A stretch of DNA of 64,000 nucleotides. Source: Verrucomicrobiaceae bacterium (GTDB taxonomy: Bacteria; Verrucomicrobiota; Verrucomicrobiia; Verrucomicrobiales; Verrucomicrobiaceae). Positions 1 through 7,097 of the stretch are shown here, piece after piece (the stretch's first letter is position 1; the number at the start of each line of letters is the position of its first letter). Below the pieces are notes generated by a model. The model worked only from the letters and a program-made list of their open reading frames with translations. It did no database searches and was not told where the DNA came from. The translations under genes and the position numbers were made by a program. Where the stretch lies: positions 2,480,001 through 2,544,000 of the forward strand of contig JADJPM010000001.1 of the NCBI GenBank assembly GCA_016713245.1. The letters are read 5' to 3'.

Positions 1-660
1 TGCGGCCACGATGATGCCTTTGCGGGCGAAAACGATGCCCGTGGGCAGGTTCAGCTTATCGGCGAAGACGGTGAATTTGTCCGCCTTGCCATCGCCATCG
101 GTGTCTTCGCAGATTTTCACGCTGTCCTGGCCTTCGTGGTTCTCGCTGACGCCGTGTGGGTAATCTCGCGTCTCGACGACCCAGCAGCGTCCACGATCAT
201 CCCACGCAAAAGCGATGGGCTTGGCGATGTCTGGCTCGCTGGCGAAGAGTTTCAGTTCGCAATCCGCCGGCACCTGGGTGCGCTCCATGCTTCCTTTGAC
301 ACTGTAGGGAAGCTGGAGCGTGAGCGGCTCCGGTCGCTTTTCGTAATTCGCGACCTGCGGATGAACTTGGCGCTCTTCTTTGTCCCGCTGAGCCAAAAAG
401 GTCTCGTAGCTGGCTTTGCGGTTCGCGGAGAGCTTTGAGAGGATGGCTTCGCGGCTCAGATCATCTCCCGCTTTCACGACGAGGTCGTAATCGGCACTGA
501 TTGTGTCCTTGGCGTAGTCAAAGTAGATCGCGTCACGCCCGAGGTCACGCATGGCATTGTGCAGCGGAGCCGTGTCGGCGCCGGGCGTGTCGATATAGAG
601 CACGCGGATGGGATGGGCGGCGGCGGAGAGAGCCAGGAGCAGGAACAGGATCGGTTTCAT
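1..660 (-). CDS. Piru_Ver-type membrane-bound dehydrogenase-like protein (N-terminal part)
   Basis: The first 220 codons of a secreted protein; the 3' end lies beyond the window. The start at 660 begins MKPILFLLLALSAAAHPIRV, a signal peptide. The segment after about residue 125 (VPADCELKLFASEPDIAKP, then FAWDDRGRCWVVETRDYPHG and EDTDGDGKADKFTVFADKLN) is the hallmark of the Pirellula/Verrucomicrobium N-terminal domain (TIGR02604), the start of a beta-propeller often followed in full-length members by HEAT repeats and a c-type cytochrome domain. Residues 20-120 before it look like a ThuA-like or otherwise uncharacterised lead domain. The substrate is unknown; such proteins are abundant in PVC bacteria. 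It is divergent from lnt across about 100 bases that should hold both promoters. Confidence 0.8.
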   Translation of the reverse strand, partial: MKPILFLLLALSAAAHPIRVLYIDTPGADTAPLHNAMRDLGRDAIYFDYAKDTISADYDLVVKAGDDLSREAILSKLSANRKASYETFLAQRDKEERQVHPQVANYEKRPEPLTLQLPYSVKGSMERTQVPADCELKLFASEPDIAKPIAFAWDDRGRCWVVETRDYPHGVSENHEGQDSVKICEDTDGDGKADKFTVFADKLNLPTGIVFARKGIIVAA

Positions 661-763
661 GGTTGTGATCATGTTACGGAATGGCTGTGGAAGCTGTGCG
701 GACAACTTTTGGGCGAAATCGGCCACTTTCCATTTGGTGAATCGCGGCCATCATCGCGCCTCA

Positions 764-2437
764 ATGGACGACCGACTGCCCCGCTGGATGAAATGGACCC
801 TGCCGCTGCTCAGCGGCGGTCTGCTAGTGTTTGCGTTTCCGGGCTGGAACTCGCAGCTCGCGGTGTGGCTGTGGCTATTTCCGCTGCTGGCGGTGCTTTG
901 GCCGGTGAAGAGTTCCAAGGTTCAAGTTTCAGGTTTTAAGTTGGGGTATCTGGCGGGTCTGGCGTTCTTCTTGCCGAACCTCTGGTGGATCCGGCATTCG
1001 TCTCGCGTGATGCTCGGTGGAGCGAGGGATGGATCGTGGGCGGGCTGGGGGCCTGAGTTGTTGGGATTCGGCGCGGTGATCGGGCTGGCGGGCTACTGCG
1101 CAGTCTATTTCGGAATGTGGGGATGGTTCGTGGCGAGGTTTGCCAGGCCGCATCACACCACGCTGACTCGTGATGCCTGGTGGCCTAGCACGCTGCACTC
1201 GCTGGCGTGCTCCTTTCTCGCGGCGGGAGCCTGGGTGGCCTGTGAATGGCTGCGCAGCACCACCGTATTTACCGGCTTTGGCTGGAACGGACTCGGCGTG
1301 GCCTTTCATCACAATGTGGTGCTCATGCAGGCGGCGGATACGGTAGGCGTGATGGGCCTTTCCTTCTTGCCGGTCTTTGTGGCCTGCACGGCATGGAATT
1401 CACTCACGCGGTTGCTCGCTGCCTACCACGGCCGGGGCACCTGCAAATCACGTGTCGATTTCACTCTGGCGATGGTGCTGCTGCTCGTGACGGGTGGCTA
1501 CGGCATGCTGAAGGTGAGTGAGAAAGCCAGTCGCGGCGAGAAAGTTCGCGTCGCCATGGTGCAGCCGAATGTGTCGCAGGTGGATGCGATGACCGGATCG
1601 CAGGCCGAGCGCACTTATGAACGATTGCGGGAGTTCACGCGGGTGTTTGCGAAGGATCGTGATCTGGTGATCTGGCCGGAGAGCGCCCTGCCGGTGAATC
1701 TGAATGACAAGTACCATCAACTGCCGCCGGACTGGCACCAAGGCTACTTCGAGAGCTTCATGGAGCCCGGAAAGGCAAGGCTCCTCACGGGCACGGAGAT
1801 CCATGTGAGTGACTCGGAGGCCTATGTATCCGCTATTTTGCTGGATCACGAGTTCGCGAAGCGCCAAGAACATCACAAGGTGCATCTGGTGCCGTTTGGC
1901 GAGTATCTGCCGCTTCGTGAGGTGTGGCCGTTTTCCATGCTGCGGCCGATATTTCCTGCTGATTTCACCTTTGGGACGAAAACCGAGCCCATGCGCCTGA
2001 ACGATAAGATCAGCCTCATCCCGCTGATCTGCTTTGAAGATACCGTGGGCCGCGTGGCGAGGCGTTTTGTGCGTGAGGAGCCGCAAATCATCGCCGCGAT
2101 CAGCAACGACGGCTGGTTCATCGACAGCATCGAGACCGAGATGCACCTCGCGAATGCCAAATTCCGCGCCGTGGAGCTTCGACGGCCCATGGTGCGCTGC
2201 TCAAACATCGGCGTGACCTGCTTCATCGACGATTGCGGCCGCGAGACGAGCCGCCTGCATGATCCCGACACGAAGGACACGTTCATCGAAGGCGTGCTCC
2301 CTGGTGAAGTCACCCCTCACTTCACACATCTCACGTTCTACGCCCGCTTCGGCGACCTCTTCGCCATCTCGCTGCTCGCTCTCTGCCTGCTCACCATGCT
2401 GCTTCGCTGGAAAGGAACGCGTGCATGTCCGGCGTGA
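764..2437 (+). CDS. lnt: Apolipoprotein N-acyltransferase
   Basis: Inner-membrane enzyme that adds the third acyl chain to the N-terminal cysteine of lipoproteins, the last step of lipoprotein maturation. The N-terminal half has several hydrophobic helices. The C-terminal half is a carbon-nitrogen hydrolase domain with the full Glu-Lys-Cys set: E306 in IWPESALP, K372 in HHKVHLVPFGEYLPL and C423 in PLICFEDTVG. At 557 residues it is slightly longer than the E. coli enzyme. The frame is open 52 codons further upstream, but that stretch is not lnt-like, so the ATG at 764 (MDDRLPRWMKW, leading into the first membrane helix) is preferred. It overlaps the next gene by 13 bases, suggesting co-transcription. 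Confidence 0.93.
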   Translation: MDDRLPRWMKWTLPLLSGGLLVFAFPGWNSQLAVWLWLFPLLAVLWPVKSSKVQVSGFKLGYLAGLAFFLPNLWWIRHSSRVMLGGARDGSWAGWGPELLGFGAVIGLAGYCAVYFGMWGWFVARFARPHHTTLTRDAWWPSTLHSLACSFLAAGAWVACEWLRSTTVFTGFGWNGLGVAFHHNVVLMQAADTVGVMGLSFLPVFVACTAWNSLTRLLAAYHGRGTCKSRVDFTLAMVLLLVTGGYGMLKVSEKASRGEKVRVAMVQPNVSQVDAMTGSQAERTYERLREFTRVFAKDRDLVIWPESALPVNLNDKYHQLPPDWHQGYFESFMEPGKARLLTGTEIHVSDSEAYVSAILLDHEFAKRQEHHKVHLVPFGEYLPLREVWPFSMLRPIFPADFTFGTKTEPMRLNDKISLIPLICFEDTVGRVARRFVREEPQIIAAISNDGWFIDSIETEMHLANAKFRAVELRRPMVRCSNIGVTCFIDDCGRETSRLHDPDTKDTFIEGVLPGEVTPHFTHLTFYARFGDLFAISLLALCLLTMLLRWKGTRACPA

Positions 2438-2622
2438 GCGTCATCTGCCCCAGTTGCTTCGAGGAATTTGAGGTGCCTGCGCCGCATCCAGGCGAGGTGC
2501 CGTGTGATGTGGACTACGACTGCGAGGTGTGCTGTAGGCCCATGCGCATCGCCTTTGATGAGGAAGACGGCGAGGTGGTGGGCAACGCGTATGGTTTGGG
2601 CGAAAATGGGCCGTGGGGCTGA
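2425..2622 (+). CDS. CPXCG motif-containing cysteine-rich protein
   Basis: A 65-residue protein starting MSGVSVICPSCFEEFEVPAP with a second cysteine pair in YDCEVCCRPMRI, followed by an acidic stretch. The paired CPxC/CxxC arrangement and the length match the Cys_rich_CPXG family (PF14255), predicted small zinc ribbons of unknown function that are common in proteobacteria and PVC bacteria. Its start lies 13 bases inside the lnt 3' end, so it is probably translationally coupled. Family assignment is by motif only. Confidence 0.8.
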   Translation: MSGVSVICPSCFEEFEVPAPHPGEVPCDVDYDCEVCCRPMRIAFDEEDGEVVGNAYGLGENGPWG

Positions 2623-2772
2623 GCATGGCCTGTGCTCTTTGTTATCATTTTTGCGACAAAGTGATTTGGTTATTTGCAAAGGTGGAACTTGTCGTTAGTC
2701 TCGCAAAATCCCGCTGCCAGTAGTCTGGTGGATGAGGACCACACAAACACGGTTAACACCCACACATAATAC

Positions 2773-2874
2773 ATGAAAATCGCTATCCTTACCCTCGTGG
2801 CGGCCTCCGCCCTTCTCAGCGCCTGCCAGCAGAAGGCTCCACCTCCTCCGCCCCCTGTGCAGACCGGCAAGTAA
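2773..2874 (+). CDS. Very small proline-rich lipoprotein
   Basis: A 33-residue ORF, MKIAILTLVAASALLSACQQ followed by KAPPPPPPVQTGK. It has a charged N-terminus, a hydrophobic core and a lipobox LSAC with the acylated cysteine at residue 18. That leaves only 15 mature residues, including six consecutive prolines. The lipobox is strong evidence that it is translated and exported. Function unknown. It lies 50 bases before a second small lipoprotein on the same strand, and both precede a strong terminator, so they probably share a transcript. It may be a small envelope-tethered peptide comparable in size to entericidins, though no sequence relation is claimed. Confidence 0.65.
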   Translation: MKIAILTLVAASALLSACQQKAPPPPPPVQTGK

Positions 2875-2924
2875 TTGGGCCGCTGCGTAACGCAGCAGCT
2901 TGAGACTTCCAACCTACTTAAAAT

Positions 2925-3080
2925 ATGATTCGTTTCTCCACTGTCCTAATGGCTGCTTCCTCTCTTCTCCTGGCGTCCTGCGCCACGAAGAAAGATTGCG
3001 CCACCTGTGATGCCAAGGCCAAGTCCGCCTGCTGCTCGAAAGATGGCAAGGCGTGCTGCAAGTCCGGTCACAAGCACTAA
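2925..3080 (+). CDS. Small cysteine-rich lipoprotein
   Basis: A 51-residue ORF starting MIRFSTVLMAASSLLLASCA with lipobox LASC (acylated cysteine 19). The mature part is short, rich in lysine and cysteine (DCATCDAK, SACCSKDGKACCKSGHKH) and ends in histidines. The CxxC, CC and CC spacing plus HKH suggests a metal-binding tail, which is inference only. The gene is followed 21 bases later by a textbook intrinsic terminator. Together with the 33-residue lipoprotein upstream it forms a two-gene unit of unknown function. Confidence 0.7.
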   Translation: MIRFSTVLMAASSLLLASCATKKDCATCDAKAKSACCSKDGKACCKSGHKH

Positions 3081-3101
3081 GAATCGAAACAGGATTCTCC
3101 A

Positions 3102-3140
3102 CCGCCGTTCCCCATCCAACCGGGGGACGGCGGTTTTTTT
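3102..3140 (+). terminator. Intrinsic terminator after the small lipoprotein pair
   Basis: A 12-base-pair stem, 3102-3113 against 3122-3133, with one G-T wobble and an 8-base loop, is followed by seven T residues at 3134-3140. It is the clearest terminator in the window and separates the lipoproteins from tsaD. Confidence 0.9.
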
Positions 3141-3183
3141 GCGCCAGTTTCCAGTTCCCAGTTCTCTGTTCCTTGTTTGGTGT

Positions 3184-3238
3184 GTAAGTAGCCACTTCGA
3201 AACTGTGAACCGAGAACTGAGAACCGAGAACTACTTAC
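3184..3238. repeat. Inverted repeat over the tsaD start
   Basis: Perfect 8-base arms GTAAGTAG (3184-3191) and CTACTTAC (3231-3238) enclose reiterated GAACTGAGAACCGAGAAC-type sequence. The stretch just upstream (3150-3178) is also built of short TTCCAGTTCCCAGTTCTC-like units. It resembles the short palindromic intergenic repeats seen elsewhere in this window and covers the likely tsaD start codon. Confidence 0.5.
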
Positions 3239-4233
3239 TGGCCCTCGAGAGCTCCTGTGACGAGACGGCGGCGGCCGTGTGTGATCTAGACGGGAACCTA
3301 AAAGCCAGCCGCATCGCCTCGCAGATCGAGATTCACCGCGAGTTTGGTGGCGTGGTGCCGGAGGTAGCCTCACGAAATCACATCCTGCATGTGCGTCCGC
3401 TCGTGCAGGAGGTTTTAAATGATGTAGGCATCACGCTGAAAGACGTGGCCGCCTATGCGGCGACGAGCGGCCCGGGCTTGGTGAGTTCACTGCTCATTGG
3501 CACCTCGATGGCCAAAGCGCTCTCGGTGGCGGAGGGGAAACCTTTTTTGGCCGTGAACCACATGGAAGGGCATCTGCTCTCACCTTTCATGGGCTCCAAT
3601 GGCCCCGTCAGACCCTGTGTCGGGCTCATCGTCAGCGGTGGACACACCATGCTGGTTCGGGTGCACGAGGTGGGCCGCTATGAATTGCTCGGTCGCACTC
3701 GTGATGACGCGGCCGGTGAGGCCTTTGACAAGGTCGCCAAGATGATCGGCCTGCCCTATCCGGGCGGTCCGGAGATCGACAAACTCGCCGCGAAGGGGAA
3801 TCCGACGACGTTTGCTTTTCCTCGCAGCTTTCTCGATGGCAAAAGCCTCGAATTCAGCTTCAGCGGCCTCAAAACCGCCGTGCTTTACGAGCTGCCTCGG
3901 ATTGATCTAAAGAACGAACAAACGCTCGCCGATGTCTGTGCCAGCGTGCAAGCCGCCATTGTGGAGGTGTTGGTCGAAAAACTGGTCCTCGCGGCCAAGC
4001 TCACGAAGAGTCAACTCGTGGCCGTCAGCGGTGGGGTGAGTTGCAACCGCGGCCTGCGCACCGCTCTGAAGACGCGATGCGAAAAAGCCAATCTTGAACT
4101 GCTCCTCGCCGAGCCCGCCCTATGCACGGATAACGCGGGCATGATCGCCTTTGCTGCCGCGCAGCGTTTTAAGCTCGGCCAAAGCTCCCCGCTGGAGGCC
4201 GAGGTGGATCCGAATCTGCCGCTGGTGGGGTGA
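3205..4233 (+). CDS. tsaD: tRNA N6-adenosine threonylcarbamoyltransferase
   Basis: Transfers the threonylcarbamoyl group to A37 of ANN-decoding tRNAs (t6A), working with TsaB/TsaE and the TsaC product. The ASKHA-fold protein shows LALESSCDETAAAVCDLDG at the N-terminus, the metal-binding NHMEGH motif, and GGHTMLVRV and SFSGLKTAVLYELP further on. No ATG lies near the family's normal start. The in-frame GTG at 3205 gives 342 residues (MNRELRTENYLLALESSCDE), close to the usual length; the long upstream in-frame extension crosses the terminator and is rejected. The start region falls inside a small inverted repeat. Confidence 0.9.
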   Translation: MNRELRTENYLLALESSCDETAAAVCDLDGNLKASRIASQIEIHREFGGVVPEVASRNHILHVRPLVQEVLNDVGITLKDVAAYAATSGPGLVSSLLIGTSMAKALSVAEGKPFLAVNHMEGHLLSPFMGSNGPVRPCVGLIVSGGHTMLVRVHEVGRYELLGRTRDDAAGEAFDKVAKMIGLPYPGGPEIDKLAAKGNPTTFAFPRSFLDGKSLEFSFSGLKTAVLYELPRIDLKNEQTLADVCASVQAAIVEVLVEKLVLAAKLTKSQLVAVSGGVSCNRGLRTALKTRCEKANLELLLAEPALCTDNAGMIAFAAAQRFKLGQSSPLEAEVDPNLPLVG

Positions 4234-4328
4234 CCGTCCTTGAGCTCGTTTTCCAAGACGCTGAAGTATGCCACGAGAAGCCGGAGATTGAGGTGCGTCG
4301 AAACATCCGCTGGAGCGAGGTGGCGTGA
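4230..4328 (+). CDS. Possible 32-residue ORF coupled to tsaD
   Basis: A GTG start overlaps the tsaD stop in a GTGA arrangement and opens a 32-codon frame (VTVLELVFQDAEVCHEKPEI, continuing to a TGA at 4326-4328). It ends immediately before the stop of the convergent 920-residue gene. The overlap geometry is typical of coupled genes, but nothing in the peptide is recognisable. It may be a chance ORF or the remnant of a longer gene. Confidence 0.2.
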   Translation: MTVLELVFQDAEVCHEKPEIEVRRNIRWSEVA

Positions 4329-7091
4329 TCAGCCGAAGAAATCGATCATGCCGTCTTCGCTGAGGCAGGCGGCTTCATGGTCGCCGAAGGCGGCGAAGTC
4401 CACGGGGATGAGGCGGCGCTTTTGATCCGGAAGGGTCAGCGGGATGCTGGAAACTTGTCTGGCTTGCGGATAGGCGCTGAAGACGAGCGCGCTGTCGCTG
4501 TCACCCACGACGATGCGGCCGTCGTTGAGGAAGCAGGCCGAAGGCGTGCCGCCTTCGCTGGTGAAGAGCTGGATGCTTTCGATGTTCTTGCCTTTGTCGG
4601 GAGCGATGAGCACGACATCGTTGATCGTGCGGGCGAGGAAGGCGGCGGGCTGGACGGGCTTGGTGACTTCCAGACGGAGAATGCGGCTTGGCAGCTCGGT
4701 TTGATGAATGATGACGCCGTTTTTGATCCGCAGCAGATACGTGTCGATGCTGAGCATGACGTGCTCGCCGTGAGACGCGATGCACACACGCATCGGTGTT
4801 TCCGGCGGTGCCCAGCCGAGGGCGTGGGTGCGCATCAGGCGTCCGTCGTGCATGCAAAAGGTGAGATCGATGGTTTCGGTGACATTGTGATGCACGATCC
4901 ACACGCCCTCCGCCTGCGCGTGCACGGCAAGCACGCGTTTCGGCATCCACACGAGCCGATCGATGAGCATCTGGCGCGTGTTCGGGCTGCTGGCGAAGTC
5001 GGCTTTGTTCGCGAGGCCGTAGCGAGCCTCGGCACCACTTGGCGCAAAGGGCAACCAAGCGAGCTCGCGCACGGGAGAGAGCATGGGGAGCAGGTTCGTC
5101 TGATAATGCGAGGCCTCGGCGGAGGTGAGCTTGCCGATGACGCCCCATCTTTGACCCAAAACCCACACGTCCTGCCGCGTGCGTTCGTTTTCGCCGATGG
5201 CGAGCCATTTGTCTCCTTGGCTGAGGAGGTGATTCCAGTGACTGACGTCCTGCGGCAGTTTGATGCTGCCCTGATGGGTCAGCATGAGGAGGGCCTCGCG
5301 TGTCGAAGGCATCTTCCGGCGTTCTTTGCGGCGCTGCTGCTCACGGAGGTGGGTGAAGCGCTGCGCATCGCGTTTCAGGAGCAGATCACTCGCGGCAAAG
5401 GCGGGCAAGGCCGCGAGCAAGGCATCTTCTTTGGCGGTGCCGGTGGCCAATGCCTCGCCAATGACGCTGATGCCAACCACGGCGAGACGGCGGCGCACTT
5501 CGGGGGCTGGCTGCGTCTGGTGAAGGCGGCGCAGCAGCTCGGTCATCTTCAAACGATCCGGGAGCTGCTTCTGTGCAAGTGAACGGGCCAAGGTCAGCGA
5601 CTCCGCAGCGGCATCCAAACGCGCGAGATAGTCAAACTGCCGCTCCAGGCATTCCGCGGCTTGATTCGATGACGGATAGCCGCTGGCGAGCACGTTGATC
5701 GCCAGGCCGTGCTGCTGCAGCTTCTCGAACAGGATGCGGGCATCGTGCAGGCGGTCTTTGCTGCCTTGAATGACGGCTTGATAGGATGAGACAGCCTCGC
5801 GCTCGCGACCGAGCAGGCGCAGCAGGTCGCCACATTTCTCGTGCTGGGCCAGTTCACCATAGAGCAGCACGGCGTCGGGCAGCAGGCCGCCGTCTTCGAG
5901 GCACTTGGCGGCCTGGAGTTTGTTGTTGAGCTTGGTGAGGTAGATGCGCGCGGCTTCCTGGTGGCGTTTGCCACGGGCGAGCGTGGCGGCGGCGTTGTGC
6001 CAGTCGCCGAGCAATTCGGCGAAGATGTAGGCTGCGCGGTCGAACCGGCCCGCAGCGATTTCGCGGTTGGCGAGGTCGCGGTATTTCTGCTGAAGCTGCC
6101 ACTGGGTCTGCGGCGCGAGGTTCCACACATCCGCCGGGCCGCCACCGCGACGTGAGCCAAAGACGGGATTGCGCTCGCCGAGCTGCCAGGAGGGTGGTGC
6201 CGTGCCACGAGCTGCGTCACCGGCATCGGTGAATGGCAAGGCGTAGCGCAGGCCGAGTTCAGGATTGGATTCCAGCAGCTTCATGAGCCGGTCGATCTCG
6301 CGCTGGCGTTTCTCGAGCAGTTTTTCGATCTGCTGCGCGGTCCAGTTCAGGATCTTGTCCATGATCGGAATGCCGCGCACGTTGGCGGAGCCTGGAGTCG
6401 CGCTGCCAGGCCGATTGGGAGACGATTTGCCTCCGAACATGCCCGCCAGCCCCGCAAGAGCACCGATGGCCCCCAAACCGACGAAAGCGGCTCCGCCGAT
6501 GAGTTTGTCTTTGAGGCGGTCGAGCAGTGGAGAGTCGCGTTGGAGGTCTTTGGGCGACCTGAGGCCGATTTCGGCCGCGGCATCGCCAAAGAGGGCCTCG
6601 GGCTCTTCCGGCAAAATCAGGCTCACCCGCGTGAGACGAGGTGCTGGAGCATTTCCGGGCCGTGCGTGCATCCACGAGCTATCCCGCGGCAGAGGTGGCA
6701 CGATGAGGCCTTCCGGTGTGATCGCATCCGTTTCCTCAAACGCGACGAGACCGAGCGCAGGATGAAAAAAGTAAGCGTGGTAGTTCAGCAGCCGCCTCGC
6801 CTCATCGGCGGTGAGCGCGGGATCGAGCCGGGTGCCTTCCGGCACGGCCACGATGCCGTGCTCGATGCCGCAGGGCAGCACACGAAGGCCGCGTTTTCCG
6901 GCCTGAAGCGGCCAGATGAGCAAACCACCTGCTTCCGCCGCCTCCACCGATCCGGGCACGACATAAAAACTCGCCCCCGGATGCCGCGCCATCTCCTCCA
7001 GCCACGCCGCCGTGTCCGAGCCCGGCAAAAAACCCGCACGCACCGGCAGCGGTGCTGTGGTGGGTATCAGGCGGAGGGTGAGGGTGGGCAT
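4329..7091 (-). CDS. Large protein of MoxR ternary system: helical repeats plus C-terminal beta-propeller
   Basis: A 920-residue protein, last gene of the five-gene MoxR operon, 6 bases after its neighbour. The N-terminal ~180 residues are an uncharacterised domain. A small-residue hydrophobic segment (AFVGLGAIGALAGLAGMFGG, near residue 205) could be a membrane or amphipathic helix. Residues ~330-500 are TPR-like helical repeats (FDRAAYIFAELLGDWHNAAA and ...AARIYLTKLNNKLQAAKCLE). The C-terminal third has repeated short beta segments (SHGEHVMLSIDTYLLRIKNG, FLNDGRIVVGDSDSALVFSA), fitting a propeller. The layout matches the propeller component (bpX-type) of predicted MoxR-vWA-beta-propeller ternary systems; exact subtype not assigned. 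Confidence 0.7.
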   Translation of the reverse strand: MPTLTLRLIPTTAPLPVRAGFLPGSDTAAWLEEMARHPGASFYVVPGSVEAAEAGGLLIWPLQAGKRGLRVLPCGIEHGIVAVPEGTRLDPALTADEARRLLNYHAYFFHPALGLVAFEETDAITPEGLIVPPLPRDSSWMHARPGNAPAPRLTRVSLILPEEPEALFGDAAAEIGLRSPKDLQRDSPLLDRLKDKLIGGAAFVGLGAIGALAGLAGMFGGKSSPNRPGSATPGSANVRGIPIMDKILNWTAQQIEKLLEKRQREIDRLMKLLESNPELGLRYALPFTDAGDAARGTAPPSWQLGERNPVFGSRRGGGPADVWNLAPQTQWQLQQKYRDLANREIAAGRFDRAAYIFAELLGDWHNAAATLARGKRHQEAARIYLTKLNNKLQAAKCLEDGGLLPDAVLLYGELAQHEKCGDLLRLLGREREAVSSYQAVIQGSKDRLHDARILFEKLQQHGLAINVLASGYPSSNQAAECLERQFDYLARLDAAAESLTLARSLAQKQLPDRLKMTELLRRLHQTQPAPEVRRRLAVVGISVIGEALATGTAKEDALLAALPAFAASDLLLKRDAQRFTHLREQQRRKERRKMPSTREALLMLTHQGSIKLPQDVSHWNHLLSQGDKWLAIGENERTRQDVWVLGQRWGVIGKLTSAEASHYQTNLLPMLSPVRELAWLPFAPSGAEARYGLANKADFASSPNTRQMLIDRLVWMPKRVLAVHAQAEGVWIVHHNVTETIDLTFCMHDGRLMRTHALGWAPPETPMRVCIASHGEHVMLSIDTYLLRIKNGVIIHQTELPSRILRLEVTKPVQPAAFLARTINDVVLIAPDKGKNIESIQLFTSEGGTPSACFLNDGRIVVGDSDSALVFSAYPQARQVSSIPLTLPDQKRRLIPVDFAAFGDHEAACLSEDGMIDFFG

Positions 7092-7097
7092 GAGCGA

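Noticed and set aside
4240..4425. Short plus-strand ORF after tsaD
   Set aside because: Runs over the end of the 920-residue gene and is arginine/serine-rich noise. A 32-codon GTGA-coupled frame is kept instead at low confidence.
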